From Salinivirgaceae bacterium (GTDB lineage: Bacteria; Bacteroidota; Bacteroidia; Bacteroidales; Salinivirgaceae): a stretch of DNA of 32,220 nucleotides. The first letter of the stretch is position 1. Each line of letters starts with the position of its first letter. Made by a program: the position numbers and the translations under genes. The stretch covers positions 1 to 32,220 of the forward strand of contig PKTE01000151.1 in NCBI GenBank assembly GCA_002869335.1, read 5' to 3'. The notes beneath the pieces are model-generated. The model did no database searches, was not told the origin of the DNA, and worked only from the letters and a program-made list of their open reading frames with translations. Shown here piece by piece: positions 8,786 to 18,042 of this stretch.

Positions 8786-8854
8786 GTCATATTTTTAATA
8801 AAGTGATGAAGAAAAAACAAGAACAAGCAAAAAAACAATCTAATTACTTGACTT

Positions 8855-9745
8855 CTATTGTTTTCGTGGTTTGTTAATGTATTCTGTCCATAAAATACCA
8901 GTAATTATAAGAGCTAAACCAATAATAGTCGTAGTAAGAATCGGTTCTTTTAAAAGTAGATTTATAAATATAAGGGAGAGAAAGGGAGAGATATAAATAT
9001 AATGACTGATTTTATCTGTTGAGCTCGCTAGTTTCATTGCTGTTAGCCAAATTACAAAAGTAAGTGCCATCTCAAAAAGTGCTGCATACCCAATGGCAAG
9101 CCATCCTGTCGTGTCTGGTAATTTAAAACCCTCAGTAAGCAAAGTGTAAGGGATTATTAAAATTAATGCAGTTGTGAAATTAAGCCATATTTGAAGTATT
9201 GGATCACTGTTACTTAGTTTATTAATAATCCAGAATGAGGCCCAAATTAAACTACTTCCCGTTGCTAAAATAATTCCCGTCATGGTCACATCCAATGATG
9301 ATTGGAGGCTCCCGTATGAAATCACAATTACTCCGCCCAAGGAAACCAACATGCCAATAAATACAAGCGGTTTGAAATGCTGTTTGAGGAATATTGCTGA
9401 AAAAATCACCAATACAATAGGCCAGGTATAGTTTAACGATTGTGCAATTTGAGCAGGCAACTGATCATAGGCGTTGAAAAGAACGAGATAATAAAGGAAT
9501 GGATTTAATAAACCTCCTATTACAGAATACAATATTAATTTAAGAGTAATAGTATGTCGATAGGTTTTCTTGAAAATTCCAATTCCAGTTAAAACGACCC
9601 AGGCTATTATTATTACCCAGGCAAGAAATTGAATGGGAGATAAAGATTTTAAACCAAATTCAAAAGCACTTGCAACTGTAGACCAAAAAAAAGTGGCTAT
9701 CAGAGCAAGGATGATTGCTTTTTTATCGTTTGATTTTGTATTCAT
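8855..9745 (-). CDS. EamA/DMT family transporter
   Basis: A 296-residue inner-membrane permease with ten hydrophobic segments arranged as two EamA repeats. The first begins at KKAIILALIATFFWSTVASAF, where the FW-S motif is typical of the drug/metabolite transporter superfamily. The second begins around GIILATGSSLIWASFWIINK. The start at 9745 (MNTKSNDKK) is chosen over an in-frame ATG at 9808 because the extra 21 residues would precede the family's normal N-terminus. Relatives export amino acids, nucleosides or other small molecules, and the substrate cannot be read from the sequence. It is monocistronic and divergent from pta. Confidence 0.88.
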   Translation of the reverse strand: MNTKSNDKKAIILALIATFFWSTVASAFEFGLKSLSPIQFLAWVIIIAWVVLTGIGIFKKTYRHTITLKLILYSVIGGLLNPFLYYLVLFNAYDQLPAQIAQSLNYTWPIVLVIFSAIFLKQHFKPLVFIGMLVSLGGVIVISYGSLQSSLDVTMTGIILATGSSLIWASFWIINKLSNSDPILQIWLNFTTALILIIPYTLLTEGFKLPDTTGWLAIGYAALFEMALTFVIWLTAMKLASSTDKISHYIYISPFLSLIFINLLLKEPILTTTIIGLALIITGILWTEYINKPRKQ

Positions 9746-10061
9746 TCGTGAAAATTTCGGTGCAAGAAAAGAAGAAAAAAAGTAACTGCAAAAAATATAA
9801 ATGCTCATGCTAATTCTAGATAATCTTATTTCATGTATTGGGCGTTGATAATGAGATAGTTTAGGGGTGGGTTAATTGTGTCGAGAATTATATTATTATC
9901 TATTTTCTAAACAAATTTTCGATTATCAGTATTGGTTTGGTTTAAAAGTTGATATATAACATGTTTTTTGACCGTAAGTTTTACTGAAAATCAACATTTA
10001 TACATAAAATAATTACTATCTTTGGTGCTTTGTGAAATGTGTCTTAAAATACTGATTTACA
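9746..10061. other. 316-bp divergent intergenic region
   Basis: This region lies between the minus-strand EamA gene and the plus-strand pta cluster. It contains no open frame with coding character. The only recognisable signal is the -7 element for pta at 10017-10024. No strong hairpin or repeat was seen. Confidence 0.6.
10017..10024 (+). promoter_or_regulatory. -7 promoter element of the pta cluster
   Basis: TATCTTTG is a perfect TAnnTTTG, 37 nt before the pta ATG. A matching TTTG at -33 is not seen at 19-22 nt upstream. Position before a long operon-like gene set supports the call. Confidence 0.5.
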
Positions 10062-11069
<1,008 letters not shown>

Positions 11070-11123
11070 CTTGTAGAAACCTGAATGTAAATGACTATTG
11101 AAAATATATATTGAACATAATAG

Positions 11124-11158
11124 AAATGGCAGGTGAGCATATGCTTACACTGCCATTT
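11124..11158 (+). repeat. long hairpin between pta and the dehydrogenase gene
   Basis: AAATGGCAG (11124-11132) pairs with CTGCCATTT (11150-11158). After one bulged A (11149) the inner GTGAGCAT / ATGCTTAC continues the stem to the centre. There is no U-tract after it, so it is not a typical terminator. It may protect or partly separate the pta mRNA from the downstream genes. Confidence 0.65.
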
Positions 11159-11200
11159 ACGCTTAAATAAATCAAACAATAACAATAAAATTCGAATCCT

Positions 11201-12181
11201 ATGTCGGAAATAAAAATTGAACCTATTGAAAAATATGGTTTAAGTGAAAAAGCCAAACCAAAAAGTCAATTTGCTACAATTGGTATTGTAGGCTGTGGAA
11301 ATACCGGTCAAAGTATTGCCTTAATGGTTGCAAGTAAGGGTATTGAGGTGGTTTTCCTAGAACTTGATCAAAACAAAATTGATCAGGCTTTTCAAGAAAT
11401 TACAGAAGAGTTGGATAATCGCATAAATCATTGGGGGATGACTGAAGGTGATAAGCGAAGCATTTTATCACGTATTAAAGGTACTTTAGATTATGCTGAT
11501 TTTAAAAACTGCGATCTTGTAATTGAATCAATACTTTCACGCACAAGGGAGGCTTCCAGAGATATAAGAAAAGAAGTATTTAAAAATATTGAAAAGCATG
11601 TATCAGAGCATGCTATTATAGCTACTAATTCTACAACACTTGTTATTACAGAATTAGCTTCAGAGTTAAAGAACAAAGATCGTTGTATTAGTTTACATGT
11701 TTCTACTACTGCTCCAATGGCAAGTACTATAGAAATTGTTAAAGGTTTACATACAACAAATGAAGTTTGTGAAGATGTCAGAAAATTTGCCAAGCTTATA
11801 GGTAAAACTCCTATTCATGTGCAAGAGTCTCCAGGATTAATAACAGCTCGATTATTTGTTTCATTAATAAGTGAAGCTTGTGATGTATTAATGGAGCGTG
11901 TTGCTGATATGGAAAGTATTGACTTTTCTATGAAAAATGGTCTTGGATTACCTTTAGGACCTTTTGAAATGGCTGATAAAATTGGATTAGATCGCGTTAT
12001 TCGCTGGATGGATAACCTATATGAGGAGTTTGGAGATCAAAAGTATAAATCACCTCCATTTCTAAAGCGCTTAGTACGTGCCGGTTATCTTGGACGTAAA
12101 ACTCACAAAGGTTCTTACGAATACGATGAGCATGGTAAGAAATTGAATACCACAATTTTAGACGCGAATATTCATAATTAA
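11201..12181 (+). CDS. 3-hydroxyacyl-CoA dehydrogenase family protein (atypical active site)
   Basis: A 326-residue NAD-binding protein of the HbdA/FadB type. A 23-residue N-terminal extension precedes the Rossmann motif GIVGCGNTGQS (Gly31, 33, 36). The family pattern goes on with CDLVIESI, ATNSTTL (serine region near 144), LHVSTTAP (His166, in place of the usual HFFNP) and STIEIVKG (Glu178). The C-terminal domain starts at LGLPLGPFEMADKIGLD. The conserved active-site Asn of classical enzymes (in VNRLL) is replaced by Ala in LITARLF (residue 216), and the NP of HFFNP is TT. It may therefore act on a different hydroxyacyl or hydroxy-acid substrate. It sits between pta and ackA, 27 nt before the latter, so it is probably co-expressed with acid-forming genes. 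Confidence 0.82.
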   Translation: MSEIKIEPIEKYGLSEKAKPKSQFATIGIVGCGNTGQSIALMVASKGIEVVFLELDQNKIDQAFQEITEELDNRINHWGMTEGDKRSILSRIKGTLDYADFKNCDLVIESILSRTREASRDIRKEVFKNIEKHVSEHAIIATNSTTLVITELASELKNKDRCISLHVSTTAPMASTIEIVKGLHTTNEVCEDVRKFAKLIGKTPIHVQESPGLITARLFVSLISEACDVLMERVADMESIDFSMKNGLGLPLGPFEMADKIGLDRVIRWMDNLYEEFGDQKYKSPPFLKRLVRAGYLGRKTHKGSYEYDEHGKKLNTTILDANIHN

Positions 12182-12208
12182 TAATAAATATTGTAAAATC
12201 AGCATATA

Positions 12209-13411
12209 ATGAAAGTCTTAGTATTAAACTGCGGAAGTTCATCAATCAAATTCCAATTATTGGAAATGACCACCGAAGAAGCTATTGTAAAAGGAATAGT
12301 CGAAAAAATCGGACTAAAAGGGTCATTCCTTAAAAGTGAAAGAAATGATGGCGATAAGGTGAAGCTTGAAGGTGAAATCTTAGATCATCAAACCGGTATA
12401 GAATATATTTTAGGTGTATTGCTTAGTGAAGAGCACGGCGCCATTAAAACATTAGACGAAATTAAAGCTGTTGGTCACCGTGTGGCACATGGTGGTGAGC
12501 ATTTTAAAGATAGTGCATTATTAACTAAAGAAGCAATTGCCAAAATTGAAGAATGTGCTGAATTAGCACCATTGCATAATCCTGCAAATCTAAAAGGTAT
12601 TTACGCTATCGAATCATTAATACCTCAAGTGAAACAAGTAGGTGTTTTTGATACCTCTTTCCACCAAACAATGCCTGAATACGCCTATATGTATGGTATT
12701 CCTCAAGCTCTTTATGAGAAGTACGGAATCAGACGTTATGGTTTCCATGGAACAAGTCACCGTTTTGTAGCCGAACAAACTTGTGAAATGCTTAATATTA
12801 AAATGGAGGAAAGTAAAATTATCACTTGTCACTTAGGAAATGGTGCATCTGTTGCAGCTATTAATAATGGTGAATCAGTTGATACTTCAATGGGTTTTAC
12901 GCCACTTGAAGGATTGATTATGGGTACACGTTCAGGTGATTTAGACGTTGGTGCATTTATGTTTATTATGGAGAAAGAGGAAATCGGTCTTCGTTCCGGA
13001 AATACACTTGTAAATAAGCACAGCGGCATGGTTGGTTTAAGTGGAATTAGTTCTGATATGCGTACTATTGAAGAAGCAGCTGAAGCTGGCGATAAAAGAT
13101 GTATCAATGCATTGAAAACTTACGATTATAGAGTTAAAAAATATATTGGATCTTATACAGCAGCCATGAATGGTTTAGATGTATTGATTTTCACTGGTGG
13201 TATTGGTGAAAATGCAGATACTACCAGACGCGGTGTGGCAAGCGATCTGGAATATCTTGGTATAAAATTAGATCATTCTAAAAACGATGGATTGCGTGGT
13301 AAGCCAACTGTAATTAGCACTGATGATTCTAGAGTAAAAGTTGTGGTAATGCCAACAAACGAGGAGTTGGTTATTGCAAAAGATACAACAAGAATTATAG
13401 GAGAACAGTAG
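12209..13411 (+). CDS. ackA: acetate kinase
   Basis: Transfers phosphate from acetyl phosphate to ADP, giving acetate and ATP. The 400-residue length is normal. Signatures are VLNCGSSSIKFQL at the N-terminus, the acetate/phosphate-binding GHRVAHGGEHF, VFDTSFHQTMP, RRYGFHGTSHRFV, the nucleotide loop HLGNGASVAA, PLEGLIMGTRSGDLD and the C-terminal FTGGIGENAD. All expected motifs are intact. It follows the dehydrogenase after 27 nt and precedes ptb after 25 nt, in the same direction, so pta, the dehydrogenase, ackA and ptb probably form one transcription unit ending at the hairpin at 14345-14378. Confidence 0.97.
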   Translation: MKVLVLNCGSSSIKFQLLEMTTEEAIVKGIVEKIGLKGSFLKSERNDGDKVKLEGEILDHQTGIEYILGVLLSEEHGAIKTLDEIKAVGHRVAHGGEHFKDSALLTKEAIAKIEECAELAPLHNPANLKGIYAIESLIPQVKQVGVFDTSFHQTMPEYAYMYGIPQALYEKYGIRRYGFHGTSHRFVAEQTCEMLNIKMEESKIITCHLGNGASVAAINNGESVDTSMGFTPLEGLIMGTRSGDLDVGAFMFIMEKEEIGLRSGNTLVNKHSGMVGLSGISSDMRTIEEAAEAGDKRCINALKTYDYRVKKYIGSYTAAMNGLDVLIFTGGIGENADTTRRGVASDLEYLGIKLDHSKNDGLRGKPTVISTDDSRVKVVVMPTNEELVIAKDTTRIIGEQ

Positions 13412-13436
13412 TATTTAAATACAAAAACAAAGTAAA

Positions 13437-14339
13437 ATGATTACAAAGCTCGAACAAATGTTTGATGCCCTTGCAAATCAGTCAAAAAAGAAGCTGGTTG
13501 CCGCTTGGGCTAATGATTCACACACAATTAGTGCAGTTAGTATGGCTATTGATAAAGGTCTTATTGAAGGTATACTTGTGGGTGATGAATCAGTTATTAA
13601 ACAAACTTGCGAAAGCGAAGGTATTGACATTAATAAGTTTAAAATTGTGCATGCAGCCACTGATGTTGAAGCAGCTAATAAATCTGTACAAATGGTAGCT
13701 ACTGGAGAGGGTGATGTGCTGATGAAAGGTTTATTAAGTACAGATAAATACATGCGAGCAATTTTAAACAAAGAGTACGGATTATTACCTCCAAAAGGGA
13801 TTTTAAGTCACGTTACTGTAATTGAAAATCCTAAGTATCATAAATTACTTGTGGTGGGAGATGTAGCTGTAATTCCGCTTCCTGATTTAAAGCAGAAAGT
13901 GGCTATTACAAACTACTTAGTGCATGCTGCCAAATCTTTAGGAGTTGAAACACCCAAGGTTGCTGTAATTTCAGCGTCTGAAGTTGTTAATCCTAGTATG
14001 CCTTCATCTGCAGATGCAACAATTTTATCAAAAATGGCTGAAAGGGGTCAGATAAAAGGTGCAATCGTAGATGGTCCGTTAGCTTTGGATTTAGCAGTTG
14101 ATAAAGAATCAGCAAAAGTGAAAAAGATATCAGGGGAAGTTGCCGGAGATGCTGATTGTTTATTGTTCCCGAATATTGAAGCAGGTAACGTATTTTATAA
14201 AACCAGTACAAAACTTTCAGATACTGAGTTAGGTGCTGTGGTAGCAGGTGCAAAAGTGCCAGCTGTGTTGTCGTCAAGAGGAGATAGTACAAAAACAAAA
14301 TTGTATTCTATAGCCCTCGCAGCCCTAATGGCAAAATAA
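13437..14339 (+). CDS. ptb: phosphate butyryltransferase (first copy)
   Basis: A 300-residue member of the phosphate acetyl/butaryl transferase family. It converts butyryl-CoA or branched acyl-CoA and phosphate to the acyl phosphate. Recognisable stretches are AMAI-type repeats near the N-terminus, GDVLMKGLLSTDKYMRAIL, GLLPPKGILSHVTVIE, VIPLPDLKQKVAITNY, GAIVDGPLALDLAVDKE and GDADCLLFPNIEAGNVFYK. It lacks the GADNATGDVLRP pattern of Pta, which sets the two apart. A second copy lies at 14511-15428, and the two are plainly paralogous along their length. It is followed within a few bases by a strong terminator, so it belongs with the pta-ackA transcript, while the second copy is with buk. Substrate chain length cannot be told from the sequence. 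Confidence 0.9.
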   Translation: MITKLEQMFDALANQSKKKLVAAWANDSHTISAVSMAIDKGLIEGILVGDESVIKQTCESEGIDINKFKIVHAATDVEAANKSVQMVATGEGDVLMKGLLSTDKYMRAILNKEYGLLPPKGILSHVTVIENPKYHKLLVVGDVAVIPLPDLKQKVAITNYLVHAAKSLGVETPKVAVISASEVVNPSMPSSADATILSKMAERGQIKGAIVDGPLALDLAVDKESAKVKKISGEVAGDADCLLFPNIEAGNVFYKTSTKLSDTELGAVVAGAKVPAVLSSRGDSTKTKLYSIALAALMAK

Positions 14340-14344
14340 ATAAT

Positions 14345-14378
14345 AACACAAGGGAATCATTAGGTTCCCTTGTGTTTT
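14345..14378 (+). terminator. intrinsic terminator after the first ptb
   Basis: A perfect 12-bp stem, AACACAAGGGAA (14345-14356) with TTCCCTTGTGTT (14365-14376), an 8-nt loop and a short T end. It lies six bases after the ptb stop and splits the acyl-phosphate cluster into two transcripts. Confidence 0.88.
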
Positions 14379-14510
14379 AATTTCAGCTTATATGACATCC
14401 ATGATAATTAGTCTTATCGCATGATTATGGTTCTAGTTAGGATGCTATTTTGAAGATGCATAGTACGAATAGGATGTTGCATTTGAACAATGAAAATTAA
14501 ACTTAAACGG

Positions 14511-15428
14511 ATGGACCCAATTAAATCATTAGATCAAATGGTTGAACACCTGAAAGAATCAGGTGTGAAGAAAAGAATTGCTGTGGCAATGGCTGAAGAT
14601 GCCAATACTATAGGTGCTTTGGCGCAAGCTGTGGAGCTTGGATTTGCAGAAGCAATTATGGTAGGCTCGAAAGAAGCAATTATTGAAACAGCCAAAAGTC
14701 AAAATATCAATCCTGATATTTTTACTCTTGTAGATGTAAAAGGAGAGGTTGAAGCTACCAATTACGCCAGAAAAATGGTAAAAAATGATGATGCTGATGT
14801 GTTGATGAAAGGATTAGTAGGTACTGACAAGTTCTTACGTTCAGTTTTGGATAAGAAGGAAGGATTATTGCCTCCAAAGGCAGTTATGAGTTATGTAGCT
14901 GCTGTTGAATTACCAAAATATCATAAATTACTCTTTATCAGTGATACTGCTGTTTTACCTTTCCCTGATCTAAAACAAAAAGTAGCCATGCTGAATTATA
15001 GCGTTAAAATGGCAAATGCATTTGGAATTGATAATCCCAAGGTTGCATTGATTGGAGCGTCTGAAAAGGTAAGTGAAGGTTTTCCTAATAGTATCGATTA
15101 TGCTATGATAAGTAAAATGGCACAGCGAGGTCAAACTGAAAAATGTATTGTCGACGGCCCGTTGGATGTATTTTTAGCTTGTGATAAAGAAAGTGTTGCT
15201 ATAAAGGGAGTAAAGACTCCTGTTGGAGGAGATGCAGATGTGCTTTTATTCCCTACTTTAGAAGCGTGCAATAGCTTTTATAAAGGTCTAATGCTCTTTG
15301 GAGGTGGTGAATTGGCCGGATTGATACAAGGCACAGAAAAACCGGTTGTTGTAATGTCTCGAAGTGAGAGTGCAAAGTCGAAATTTTACTGTGTAGCTTT
15401 ATCATGTTTGATGAGCAATGAAGAATAG
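14511..15428 (+). CDS. ptb: phosphate butyryltransferase (second copy)
   Basis: A 305-residue paralogue of the preceding ptb, with the same order of motifs: ADVLMKGLVGTDKFLRSVL, GLLPPKAVMSYVAAVELPKYHKL, VLPFPDLKQKVAMLNY, KCIVDGPLDVFLACDKE and GDADVLLFPTLEACNSFYKGL. The start at 14511 (MDPIKSLDQM) aligns with the start of the first copy (MITKLEQM). An in-frame ATG at 14490 would add seven basic residues. It is followed by buk after 33 nt, so the pair could form butyryl phosphate and then butyrate with ATP. The sequences differ enough (for example GVKTPVGG in place of KISGEVAG) that the copies may prefer different acyl-CoAs, which is inference only. Confidence 0.9.
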   Translation: MDPIKSLDQMVEHLKESGVKKRIAVAMAEDANTIGALAQAVELGFAEAIMVGSKEAIIETAKSQNINPDIFTLVDVKGEVEATNYARKMVKNDDADVLMKGLVGTDKFLRSVLDKKEGLLPPKAVMSYVAAVELPKYHKLLFISDTAVLPFPDLKQKVAMLNYSVKMANAFGIDNPKVALIGASEKVSEGFPNSIDYAMISKMAQRGQTEKCIVDGPLDVFLACDKESVAIKGVKTPVGGDADVLLFPTLEACNSFYKGLMLFGGGELAGLIQGTEKPVVVMSRSESAKSKFYCVALSCLMSNEE

Positions 15429-15461
15429 AAAACAAAAAAATAACAAAATAAAAATAAATTT

Positions 15462-16541
15462 ATGGACTGCTGTTATAGAGTTTTAGCAATAAATCCCGGT
15501 TCAACTTCCACAAAAATTGCTGTTTACGAGAATGATAAGTCGTTGTTCTTAAAGAATCTGAAGCATAAAACAGAGGATTTACAACAATATGAGAAAATAA
15601 CAGACGAGTTTAATTTTAGAAAAGAGATTATCCTAAAAGAACTTGCTAACGCTGATATTGAAGTGAAGTCGCTAAATGCCGTTGTAGGTAGAGGTGGCTT
15701 GATAAAGCCTGTAGAAGGTGGATGCTATGCAGTAAATGATAAAATGCTTGAAGACTTAAGGATAGCTGAAATGGGTGAGCATGCATCAAACCTTGGTGCA
15801 TTAATCGCGCATGATATTGCTAAAGATGTAGAAGGCGCTCAAGCATTTATTGCTGATCCAGTAGTAGTTGATGAGTTGGAAGATGTTGCCAGATATACAG
15901 GTCACCCATTATTTAAACGCAAATCCATTTTTCACGCACTCAATCAAAAAGCAATTGGTCGTATCCATGCACGCTCAAATAATATGCGTTACCATCAACT
16001 GAACCTTATAATTGCTCATATGGGAGGTGGTATATCAGTGGGAGCACATCGCAAAGGTAGAGTAATTGATGTGAATAATGCTTTGGATGGTGAAGGTCCT
16101 TTTTCACCAGAGAGAACGGGTACATTACCTGCAGGAGATCTTGCGAAATTGTGTTTTAGTGGCGAATACTCACTAGACCAGGTAAAGAAAATGATTAAAG
16201 GCCAGGGTGGACTTGTTGCCTATCTTGAAACAAACGATGCCTATACAGTCGAAAAAGCTGCTGAGGCAGGAGATGCAAAAGCCAAATTAGTTCAGGATGC
16301 CATGTGTTATCAGGTTGGAAAGGCAATTGGTGAGATGGCTGCTGTGCTTAAAGGCGAAGTAAATGGTATTTTGCTTACTGGTGGTATAGCACATAATAAA
16401 TATTTAGTAGATTATATTAGAAATATGGTTGGATTTATAGCGCCTATATTTGTTTATCCTGGTGAAGATGAAATGAAAGCCCTTTCCACAAATGCTATCT
16501 ATGCGTTAGCGGGAGAAATTGAGGTAAAGGAATATAAATAG
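15462..16541 (+). CDS. buk: butyrate kinase
   Basis: A 359-residue member of the acetate/butyrate kinase family that makes ATP from butyryl or branched acyl phosphate. It shows RVLAINPGSTSTKIAVYEN at the N-terminus, VVGRGGLIKPVEGG, the long HALNQKAIGR, the nucleotide loop IAHMGGGISVGAH, GPFSPERTGTLPAGDLAKL and the C-terminal LLTGGIAHNKYL. The NPGSTSTK and RTGTLP forms separate it from AckA. It is the last gene of the cluster and is ended by the hairpin at 16565-16592. Together with ptb it would complete a butyrate or isobutyrate/isovalerate-forming step. The beta-oxidation-type genes needed to make butyryl-CoA are not all in the window. Confidence 0.95.
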   Translation: MDCCYRVLAINPGSTSTKIAVYENDKSLFLKNLKHKTEDLQQYEKITDEFNFRKEIILKELANADIEVKSLNAVVGRGGLIKPVEGGCYAVNDKMLEDLRIAEMGEHASNLGALIAHDIAKDVEGAQAFIADPVVVDELEDVARYTGHPLFKRKSIFHALNQKAIGRIHARSNNMRYHQLNLIIAHMGGGISVGAHRKGRVIDVNNALDGEGPFSPERTGTLPAGDLAKLCFSGEYSLDQVKKMIKGQGGLVAYLETNDAYTVEKAAEAGDAKAKLVQDAMCYQVGKAIGEMAAVLKGEVNGILLTGGIAHNKYLVDYIRNMVGFIAPIFVYPGEDEMKALSTNAIYALAGEIEVKEYK

Positions 16542-16564
16542 CTTTAAACGAAAAAATATTTTTT

Positions 16565-16592
16565 AAGGTTACCTTTTTGGTGACCTTTTTTT
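16565..16592 (+). terminator. intrinsic terminator after buk
   Basis: AAGGTTACC (16565-16573) pairs with GGTGACCTT (16579-16587), with one T-G wobble and a T5 loop, followed by more T residues. It marks the end of the ptb-buk transcript. Confidence 0.85.
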
Positions 16593-17066
16593 ATAGTAAA
16601 ATATTAGTGCCGGCCTTAAACAAACAATATATAAGGAATAACAGAAAACCTATTTTTTTTCATAAAAACTACAACAAATCTTTTTAGTTCTCGTAGAACA
16701 AGTTAAGATTCTATTATGTTAATGAGTCCTTAACAAATTGAGTGGTTGAGTTGTGTGGTTGTGGGAATTAAAACTGTAAAATATTGAAAGTAAAAGGATT
16801 GAAGTCATAGATTCTTAGAGTTCTTTGAATAATAATTATTAAAATTAGGTTTGTTTCTCGGATTTTGTGTGTGGTTAGATAAAACTGATTGGTCAAACTT
16901 AAATGTTGTTTAATCGAAAAACATACACTAATAGTCAAATCCAAAAATTAATATTTTGATATTAACATTTTGTTTGTAAATTTGTAGAGTACAAAGTCGA
17001 ACTTAGATTGTGAATAATATGTTAATTGCTATTTAAGTTACGGGGAAACAAGGAAAATCAGGGAAA
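16593..17066 (+). other. 474-bp intergenic region before the M23 peptidase gene
   Basis: No coding frame of quality is seen. The last 110 bases hold the promoter at 16955-16984 and a purine-rich leader (GGGGAAACAAGGAAAATCAG) before the ATG. The first 360 bases are AT-rich and hold only a short hairpin (GTTCT/AGAAC near 16688). A small RNA cannot be excluded, but nothing positive supports one. Confidence 0.55.
16955..16984 (+). promoter_or_regulatory. promoter of the M23 peptidase gene
   Basis: TTTG at 16955-16958 and TAAATTTG at 16977-16984, separated by 18 nt, match the -33/-7 pair of the Bacteroidota primary sigma factor, the spacing being one short of the usual 19-22. Transcription would start near 16991, leaving a leader of about 75 nt. 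Confidence 0.7.
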
Positions 17067-18014
17067 ATGACAAGGAAAAATCAAAAATATCACCTAGATC
17101 CTAATACGCTTACTTTTATTCCCGTCCAAAAGGATATAAAAGCTAAAAAGCGTAGCGTGTTAAAGTATGCAATTGTTATTACTGTTTTATCTATCTCAGG
17201 ATTTTTCTTTTTAACCAACTTTCGATTAACTCCTCACGAATATATCTTAGCTCAAAAGAATGAAAAAATAACAGAAAATATACTTGCCCAAGAATCATCT
17301 ATTCTCTCTCTTCGTGATAGTTTGAACGAAATTATGGAGAATGATGATGTAATATACAGACCGTTTGCTGAAATCAGACCTATCCCTAAAGATATTAGAG
17401 AAGCAGGTGTCGGAGGTGTAAACCGATACAGTGATTTGGCCGGTATTGATAATTCCGATAATATTATAGGTGTATTGAATAGTTTCGATAAGCTTGAAAG
17501 ACAAATTCAAGTTCAAAATAAATCTTTTGATGAGGTTGAAGAATTAGTTTCTTTTATTGATCAGTATTATGCCGCAAAACCAGGAATTAGACCAATATCA
17601 AAAAAAGATGAACTTTTTATTTCTTCACCATACGGGAGAAGATTTCACCCAATTTATAAAAGATTTAAGATGCATCATGGTATTGATTATGCTGCACAAA
17701 TTGGAACCCCTGTTTATGCTACAGGAAAAGGTGTTGTAAAAGTAGCTCGTTATGCATCAGGGTATGGGAAAGTGATAAAAATAAATCATGGATTCGGTTA
17801 TATGTCAATATATGCTCACCTGAATAAATATATTGTCTCAAAAGGAGATACAATTCAAAGAGGACAGTTAATTGGATATGTTGGCAATACAGGGATTTCA
17901 ACTGGACCTCACTTACATTATGAAATTAGGAAGAACAATCGTACGCAAAATCCGTTGTACTTTTATATTGATGATCTGAAAGAAGAAGAATATCAAAAAA
18001 TAGTTTCAAAATAA
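17067..18014 (+). CDS. M23 family (LytM-type) metallopeptidase
   Basis: A 315-residue membrane-anchored peptidoglycan endopeptidase. A short basic cytoplasmic tail is followed by one membrane segment (about residues 32-50), a coiled-coil-like stalk (60-170) and a C-terminal M23 domain. Zinc and catalytic residues are seen in HHGIDYAA (His203/His204, Asp207), YAHL (His251) and PHLHYEIR (His282, His284), so the enzyme appears active rather than a degenerate activator. SSPYGRRFHPIYKRFKMHHG is the usual start of the domain. It would cut cross-links in the periplasm during growth or division. It has its own promoter at 16955-16984 and is probably co-transcribed with the next gene 28 nt downstream. 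Confidence 0.92.
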   Translation: MTRKNQKYHLDPNTLTFIPVQKDIKAKKRSVLKYAIVITVLSISGFFFLTNFRLTPHEYILAQKNEKITENILAQESSILSLRDSLNEIMENDDVIYRPFAEIRPIPKDIREAGVGGVNRYSDLAGIDNSDNIIGVLNSFDKLERQIQVQNKSFDEVEELVSFIDQYYAAKPGIRPISKKDELFISSPYGRRFHPIYKRFKMHHGIDYAAQIGTPVYATGKGVVKVARYASGYGKVIKINHGFGYMSIYAHLNKYIVSKGDTIQRGQLIGYVGNTGISTGPHLHYEIRKNNRTQNPLYFYIDDLKEEEYQKIVSK

Positions 18015-18042
18015 GTCTTTCAATCTTCCTAATTTTAAGCAT

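Noticed and set aside
9746-9808. Longer start for the EamA permease at 9808
   Set aside because: The 21 added residues are not typical of the family, whose first membrane segment follows the ATG at 9745 closely.
13993-14298. 101-codon minus-strand frame opposite the first ptb
   Set aside because: It is a leucine-rich shadow of the ptb reading frame with no independent support.
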